Shown here: one piece after another, positions 7,842-10,160 of the stretch
How positions within the stretch are numbered: the stretch's first letter is position 1
How the letters are laid out: each line of letters opens with the position of its first letter
From: Minisyncoccota bacterium
GTDB lineage: Bacteria; Patescibacteriota; Minisyncoccia; Minisyncoccales; Minisyncoccaceae
Length of the DNA stretch: 10,160 nucleotides
Assembly: GCA_028711945.1 (NCBI GenBank)
Contig: JAQTRG010000014.1
Coordinates: 1 to 10,160, forward strand
Direction of reading: 5' to 3'
Notes under the pieces: generated by a model
What the model was told of the DNA's origin: nothing
Database searches by the model: none
The model's input: only the letters and a program-made list of their open reading frames with translations
Position numbers and translations under genes: made by a program

Positions 7842-7870
7842 TTGAAATATATATTAATCTAGTGTAAGAT
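7842..7870 (+). promoter_or_regulatory. Probable promoter of rpsP-khpA
   Basis: TTGAAA (7842-7847), a 17-base spacer and TAAGAT (7865-7870). The -35 box matches five of six and the -10 box four of six. The predicted start near 7877 leaves a leader of about 20 bases before the rpsP ATG. Some rpsP expression may also come from read-through out of rnc, as no terminator intervenes. Confidence 0.55.
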
Positions 7871-7897
7871 ATATCCGTAATAAATTATTAAAAGAAT

Positions 7898-8281
7898 ATG
7901 TTAGTAATCAGACTATTTAGAACAGGAAAAAAGAAACAGCCATCATACAAGGTTGTAGTGACTGACAAGAAAAATCCACCACAAGGAGGGAAATTTGTCG
8001 AACAATTAGGATTCTATAATCCCTTAACAAAAGAAAAGAGTTTTAACAACGAAAGGATAAAGCACTGGCTAGAAGTTGGTGCCCAACCATCTGACACTAT
8101 TCACAATATCCTAATCAATGAAAGCATTATCAAAGGAGAGAAAAAGAAAGTAATATTTAAAAAGAAAAAGAAAGAAGAAAAAGTTCCTGCTCAGCCTGCA
8201 CCAGTAGCAAAAGTTCCTGAAGTTAAAAAAGAAGAGGTTGTCCCAGAACCAGTAGTAGAAGAAGCTCCCAAGACAGAATAA
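7898..8281 (+). CDS. rpsP: Small-subunit ribosomal protein bS16
   Basis: Component of the 30S subunit needed for its assembly. Residues 1-80 carry the family core: MLVIRLFRTGKKKQPSYKVV, FVEQLGFYNP (33-42), and NERIKHWLEVGAQPSDTIHN (51-70). The protein is 127 residues against about 82 in E. coli. The extra 45 residues are a run of lysines followed by a Pro/Val/Glu/Ala low-complexity tail (KVPAQPAPVAK and similar), probably disordered. It begins the conserved bacterial cluster rpsP-khpA-rimM-trmD, here without rimM. A long-loop inverted repeat lies between its stop and khpA. Confidence 0.97.
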   Translation: MLVIRLFRTGKKKQPSYKVVVTDKKNPPQGGKFVEQLGFYNPLTKEKSFNNERIKHWLEVGAQPSDTIHNILINESIIKGEKKKVIFKKKKKEEKVPAQPAPVAKVPEVKKEEVVPEPVVEEAPKTE

Positions 8282-8295
8282 AACAATTGATTGAA

Positions 8296-8341
8296 CGGGT
8301 AGCGAGTAAATAAGAATAAAGCAGAAAGGTCGAACTACCCG
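8296..8341 (+). repeat. Long-loop inverted repeat between rpsP and khpA
   Basis: CGGGTAG (8296-8302) is perfectly complementary to CTACCCG (8335-8341). Inside, CGA (8303-8305) can pair with TCG (8330-8332) past a two-base AA bulge, giving ten base pairs around a purine-rich loop of 24 bases. There is no T-run after it, so it is not a standard terminator. It could be an RNA processing, stabilising or regulatory stem in the rpsP-khpA transcript. Local GC is well above its surroundings. Confidence 0.55.
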
Positions 8342-8375
8342 AAAAGAGAAACTATATAGAATTAATTTCACTAGC

Positions 8376-8723
8376 ATGGCAGAACCAGCAAAAGATATTG
8401 AATTTTTAGAATTCATTGTAAAGACATTAGTTGACCACCCAAGCGAAGTAAGAGTAGACAGAAAAGTAGATGAAATGGGTGTTCTATTGTCAGTAAAAGT
8501 TAATCCAGAAGACATGGGTCAGCTTATCGGAAGAGAAGGATCAACAGCTAGAGCCATTAGGAATCTGGTAAGAATCATCGGCCTTAAGAATCACGCTAGA
8601 GTTAACTTAAAGATTGAGGAACCAGAAGGCGGCTCAAGAAAGAAACCAGCAGAGAGCGCTCCTGTTACTGCTCCTCAGGAATCTTCAAGCGTTACAGAAG
8701 ACTTCGAAGATTTCAAAATTTAA
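8376..8723 (+). CDS. khpA: KH-domain RNA-binding protein KhpA (YlqC family)
   Basis: A small RNA-binding protein that in Gram-positive bacteria works with KhpB in post-transcriptional control. The 115-residue sequence has one KH domain (about 8-80) with the core GxxG loop at IGREGSTARAIR (51-62, G52 and G55), preceded by VNPEDMGQL and followed by the NHARVNLKI strand. Residues 84-115 form an extra Ser/Pro/Ala/Glu tail ending EDFEDFKI. Its place directly after rpsP matches the standard bacterial order. No Shine-Dalgarno is seen before the ATG (CACTAGC). A terminator follows 20 bases after the stop. Confidence 0.93.
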   Translation: MAEPAKDIEFLEFIVKTLVDHPSEVRVDRKVDEMGVLLSVKVNPEDMGQLIGREGSTARAIRNLVRIIGLKNHARVNLKIEEPEGGSRKKPAESAPVTAPQESSSVTEDFEDFKI

Positions 8724-8743
8724 AAGAAATCGTTTATACAATT

Positions 8744-8770
8744 AGTCCCGTAAGGGGCTTTTTGTTTTCT
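8744..8770 (+). terminator. Intrinsic terminator after khpA
   Basis: AGTCCC (8744-8749) pairs with GGGGCT (8754-8759), with one T-G wobble, around the tetraloop GTAA, and is followed by TTTTT and a second T-run (to about 8770). It ends the rpsP-khpA unit and separates it from trmD. Confidence 0.85.
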
Positions 8771-8773
8771 CTC

Positions 8774-8801
8774 TTGGTTTATTCCATTAATAATGTATAC
8801 T
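8774..8801 (+). promoter_or_regulatory. Promoter of trmD
   Basis: TTGGTT (8774-8779), 16 bases, then TATACT (8796-8801). The -10 box matches five of six and the -35 box four of six. The predicted transcript start near 8808 is only about 5 bases before the trmD ATG at 8813, implying a nearly leaderless message. Confidence 0.6.
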
Positions 8802-8812
8802 GAAATTATAAA

Positions 8813-9481
8813 ATGCAATTCGATATTTTAACTATTTTTCCCAATATCTTTGATTCATATTTAAATGAATCTTTCATTAAAAAAGCCTCGGACAAAGGCA
8901 TTCTTAAGATTAATGTTCACGATTTGAGAAAATGGACAAATAATGAAAGAAAAACAGTTGATGATAGTCCATATGGCGGAGGATTAGGAATGGTTTTGAA
9001 AATAGAACCAATATTCAAAGCTATTAAAGAAATATCTAAAAAGAAGAAGAAAACAAGAATAATCTTATTCACTCCAAGAGGGAAGACCTTTAATCAAAAA
9101 AAAGCATTTCAATTAAGCAAATATGACAACCTTATCTTCATTTGTGGAAGATATGAAGGAGTAGATGAAAGAGTAGCAACGCATATTGCTGATGAAGAGA
9201 TATCAATCGGAGAATATGATCTAATGGGAGGAGAATTACCAGCCATGATTGTGATTGAAACAATTTCAAGAATTATTCCTAATGTTTTAGGAAAACCATG
9301 TTTTTTGAAAGAAAGAATGACCAAAAAAGGAGGATTCATTGAGTATCCACAATACACAAGGCCAGAAGTCTTTGAGCCAACTAAAGGCAAGAAATGGAAA
9401 GTTCCCAGCGTCCTTTTGTCGGGTCATCTTAAAAAGATACAAGAGTGGAGAGATCAAAAGATGAAGGTCATTGAAAAATAA
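8813..9481 (+). CDS. trmD: tRNA (guanine-37-N1)-methyltransferase TrmD
   Basis: Transfers methyl from S-adenosylmethionine to G37 next to the anticodon, preventing frameshifting. The 222-residue protein (E. coli 255) shows the SPOUT trefoil-knot signatures: DDSPYGGGLGMVL (50-62), FICGRYEGVDERV (109-121), SIGEYDLMGGELPA (131-144), the R153 region ISRIIPNVLG, and YPQYTRPEVF (178-187). The loop that normally holds the catalytic aspartate (D169 in E. coli) reads LKERMTKKGGFIEY here and has no Asp. By rough hand alignment an Arg (R168) stands there. The C-terminal domain is short but ends with the usual LLSGH..I.EWR pattern. No Shine-Dalgarno is present and the leader is predicted to be about 5 bases. 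The last codons contain the -35 box of the tRNA operon. Confidence 0.96.
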   Translation: MQFDILTIFPNIFDSYLNESFIKKASDKGILKINVHDLRKWTNNERKTVDDSPYGGGLGMVLKIEPIFKAIKEISKKKKKTRIILFTPRGKTFNQKKAFQLSKYDNLIFICGRYEGVDERVATHIADEEISIGEYDLMGGELPAMIVIETISRIIPNVLGKPCFLKERMTKKGGFIEYPQYTRPEVFEPTKGKKWKVPSVLLSGHLKKIQEWRDQKMKVIEK

Positions 9482-9499
9482 TCAACATTTTGCTATTAT
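9471..9499 (+). promoter_or_regulatory. Promoter of the tRNA-Tyr/tRNA-Thr/rpmG/tRNA-Trp unit
   Basis: TTGAAA (9471-9476), a 17-base spacer and TATTAT (9494-9499), each five of six to consensus. The predicted start near 9506 is 3 bases before the mature 5' end of tRNA-Tyr. The -35 box is inside the final codons of trmD. Confidence 0.7.
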
Positions 9500-9508
9500 T
9501 GTTTCATT

Positions 9509-9591
9509 GGGCGAATACCAAAGTAGTCAAATGGGTCTGACTGTAAATCAGATGGCTTCGGCCTTCGGGGGTGCAAATCCCTCTTCGCCCA
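9509..9591 (+). tRNA. tRNA-Tyr (anticodon GTA)
   Basis: Cloverleaf read by hand. Acceptor GGGCGAA (9509-9515) pairs with TTCGCCC (9584-9590), discriminator A9591. The three-pair D stem is CCA/TGG. The anticodon stem TCTGA/TCAGA surrounds loop CTGTAAA. The long variable arm is GGC-TTCG-GCC, typical of bacterial tRNA-Tyr. T stem GGGGG/CCCTC has one G-T wobble. The T loop is TGCAAAT, so position 55 is G, not the usual U. The 3' CCA is not encoded. Confidence 0.95.
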
Positions 9592-9612
9592 CAGAGAGCC
9601 CATGGGGGATAC

Positions 9613-9684
9613 GCCGATGTAGTTCAGTGGCAGAACATTCCCTTGGTAAGGGAAAGGTCGTGGGTCCGATTCTCACCATCGGCT
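9613..9684 (+). tRNA. tRNA-Thr (anticodon GGT)
   Basis: Acceptor GCCGATG (9613-9619) pairs with CATCGGC (9677-9683), discriminator T9684. D stem GTTC/GAAC encloses AGTGGCA. Anticodon stem TTCCC/GGGAA encloses TTGGTAA. The variable loop is AGGTC. T stem GTGGG/CTCAC has one G-T wobble. The T loop is TCCGATT, so position 55 is C rather than U. CCA is not encoded. It is the substrate type of the ThrRS at the left edge. Confidence 0.95.
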
Positions 9685-9709
9685 CAGAGAATTAATTAAG
9701 TTAAAATAT

Positions 9710-9871
9710 ATGGCAACAAAAAAGAAAAAAAGAGCAAAAATAGTTTGTACTGTATGCAAGAAATCTTCATACTTCACCAACAAAACAAAAGCTGTTGAAG
9801 AGAAATTAGAGATGAGTAAGTTTTGTAAGTTTTGCAGAAAGCACACAATACACAAAGAAGTTAAGAGATAG
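9710..9871 (+). CDS. rpmG: Large-subunit ribosomal protein bL33
   Basis: A 53-residue 50S protein, the usual length. It begins MATKKKKRAKIVCTVC and contains the family pattern of aromatic and basic residues (SSYFTNKTK, LEMSKFC). Four cysteines form a zinc ribbon, C13-x2-C16 and C39-x2-C42, so it is the zinc-binding form. It sits between tRNA-Thr and tRNA-Trp, as is common in bacteria (rpmG, tRNA-Trp, secE, nusG). The ATG at 9710 is 25 bases after tRNA-Thr. No Shine-Dalgarno is seen. The stop is TAG at 9869-9871. Its mRNA must be released from the tRNAs by RNase P and related cleavage. Confidence 0.95.
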   Translation: MATKKKKRAKIVCTVCKKSSYFTNKTKAVEEKLEMSKFCKFCRKHTIHKEVKR

Positions 9872-9894
9872 AAAGGGAATATATCCCTTTTGTC
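9872..9894 (+). terminator. Terminator-like hairpin between rpmG and tRNA-Trp
   Basis: AAAGGGA (9872-9878) pairs with TCCCTTT (9884-9890) around loop ATATA, followed by a short T-rich tail (TGTCTT). It starts at the base after the rpmG stop and ends 6 bases before tRNA-Trp. The T-run is poor, and no promoter is visible for tRNA-Trp, so it may be leaky or serve as a processing or 3'-end stability element. Confidence 0.5.
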
Positions 9895-9896
9895 TT

Positions 9897-9968
9897 AGGG
9901 GAGTAAGCTCAACGGTAAACTGCCTCTCTCCAAAAGAGGTCTTGAGAGTTCGAATCCCTCCTCCCCTG
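9897..9968 (+). tRNA. tRNA-Trp (anticodon CCA)
   Basis: Acceptor AGGGGAG (9897-9903) pairs with CTCCCCT (9961-9967), discriminator G9968 as expected for bacterial tRNA-Trp. Anticodon stem CCTCT/AGAGG encloses CTCCAAA. The T loop TTCGAAT is normal. D stem AGCT/AACT has a C-A mismatch (9908/9919), and T stem GAGAG/CCCTC has an A-C mismatch (9947/9957). CCA is not encoded. Confidence 0.9.
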
Positions 9969-10010
9969 CATGGGAAAGATAAATAATATCAGTTTAATAG
10001 TTAATAATAC

Positions 10011-10034
10011 AACATCTCTATTTTGAGGTGTTTT
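10011..10034 (+). terminator. Possible terminator or leader hairpin after tRNA-Trp
   Basis: AACATCTC (10011-10018) pairs with GAGGTGTT (10025-10032), with one T-G wobble, around a 6-base loop, followed by TT then AATTTG. The T-run is only four bases, so termination would be weak. It may end the tRNA unit or act as a leader structure for the next gene, whose ATG is 14 bases beyond 10034. Confidence 0.45.
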
Positions 10035-10047
10035 AATTTGTAAAAAT

Positions 10048-10160
10048 ATGAAAAATATTGTAAAGGAAAATTGGTTTAAAATATACATAATTGTAATAAT
10101 AGTAATTATGGTTGGAGGATTTTTTTATTGGAAAGAATATTGGTCAAGCCAGATTAAAAA
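10048..10160 (+). CDS. Partial membrane-anchored protein of unknown function (N-terminus only)
   Basis: Only 37 complete codons are visible before the right edge. A short basic N-terminus (MKNIVKENWFK) is followed by a hydrophobic stretch IYIIVIIVIMVGGFFYW (12-28), then polar residues. This predicts one N-terminal membrane anchor with the rest outside the membrane, or an uncleaved signal. The usual gene after tRNA-Trp is secE, but SecE has its membrane helix after a longer cytoplasmic N-terminus, so I do not think this is SecE. The start at 10048 is the first ATG of the open frame, with no Shine-Dalgarno. Family unknown. Confidence 0.6.
   Translation, partial: MKNIVKENWFKIYIIVIIVIMVGGFFYWKEYWSSQIK

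Noticed and set aside
9471..9695. 74-codon open frame across the tRNA-Tyr and tRNA-Thr genes
   Set aside because: It consists of tRNA sequence with convincing cloverleaf structure; the peptide has no family resemblance.

Overview
The window looks like a stretch of a small, AT-rich bacterial genome, most likely a member of the Candidate Phyla Radiation (Patescibacteria). This assignment is inference. It rests on the A/T-rich, lysine- and isoleucine-rich coding, a threonyl-tRNA synthetase with no N-terminal TGS domain, a scarcity of Shine-Dalgarno sequences, charged low-complexity tails on several ribosome-related proteins, and thinned versions of normally longer conserved gene clusters. The standard code fits: rnhB ends in TGA, and no reading frame needs recoding.

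Left part (1-5200, minus strand): a tight operon read right to left. A 213-residue protein made of about thirteen 11-residue beta-solenoid repeats overlaps the DNA polymerase III alpha gene dnaE by one base (TAATG). Four bases after dnaE comes thrS, which runs off the left edge. A short AT-rich divergent region (5201-5251) separates this operon from rightward genes.

Middle (5252-6347, plus strand): rnhB (RNase HII), then an unrecognised 126-residue protein with its own consensus promoter (TTGACA-18-TATAAT), the only strong Shine-Dalgarno in the window, and its own terminator.

Right-middle (6365-8770): a promoter drives rpmF-nusB-rnc (ribosomal protein bL32, a transcription factor for rRNA synthesis, RNase III). 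A second promoter precedes rpsP-khpA (bS16 and a KH-domain RNA chaperone), with a long-loop inverted repeat between them and a terminator after khpA.

Right end (8774-10160): trmD (tRNA m1G37 methyltransferase) appears to have a very short leader. A tRNA promoter embedded in the end of trmD serves tRNA-Tyr, tRNA-Thr, rpmG (bL33, 53 residues) and tRNA-Trp, followed by the start of a membrane-anchored protein. Most genes here serve ribosome assembly, tRNA charging and modification, RNA processing or DNA replication.

The most unusual features are the single-copy orphan gene at 5934, the solenoid protein coupled to dnaE, tRNA-Tyr and tRNA-Thr genes in which T-loop position 55 is not U, a tRNA-Trp with mismatches in two stems, and a TrmD that seems to lack the usual catalytic aspartate. 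No mobile elements, CRISPR arrays or phage genes were seen.
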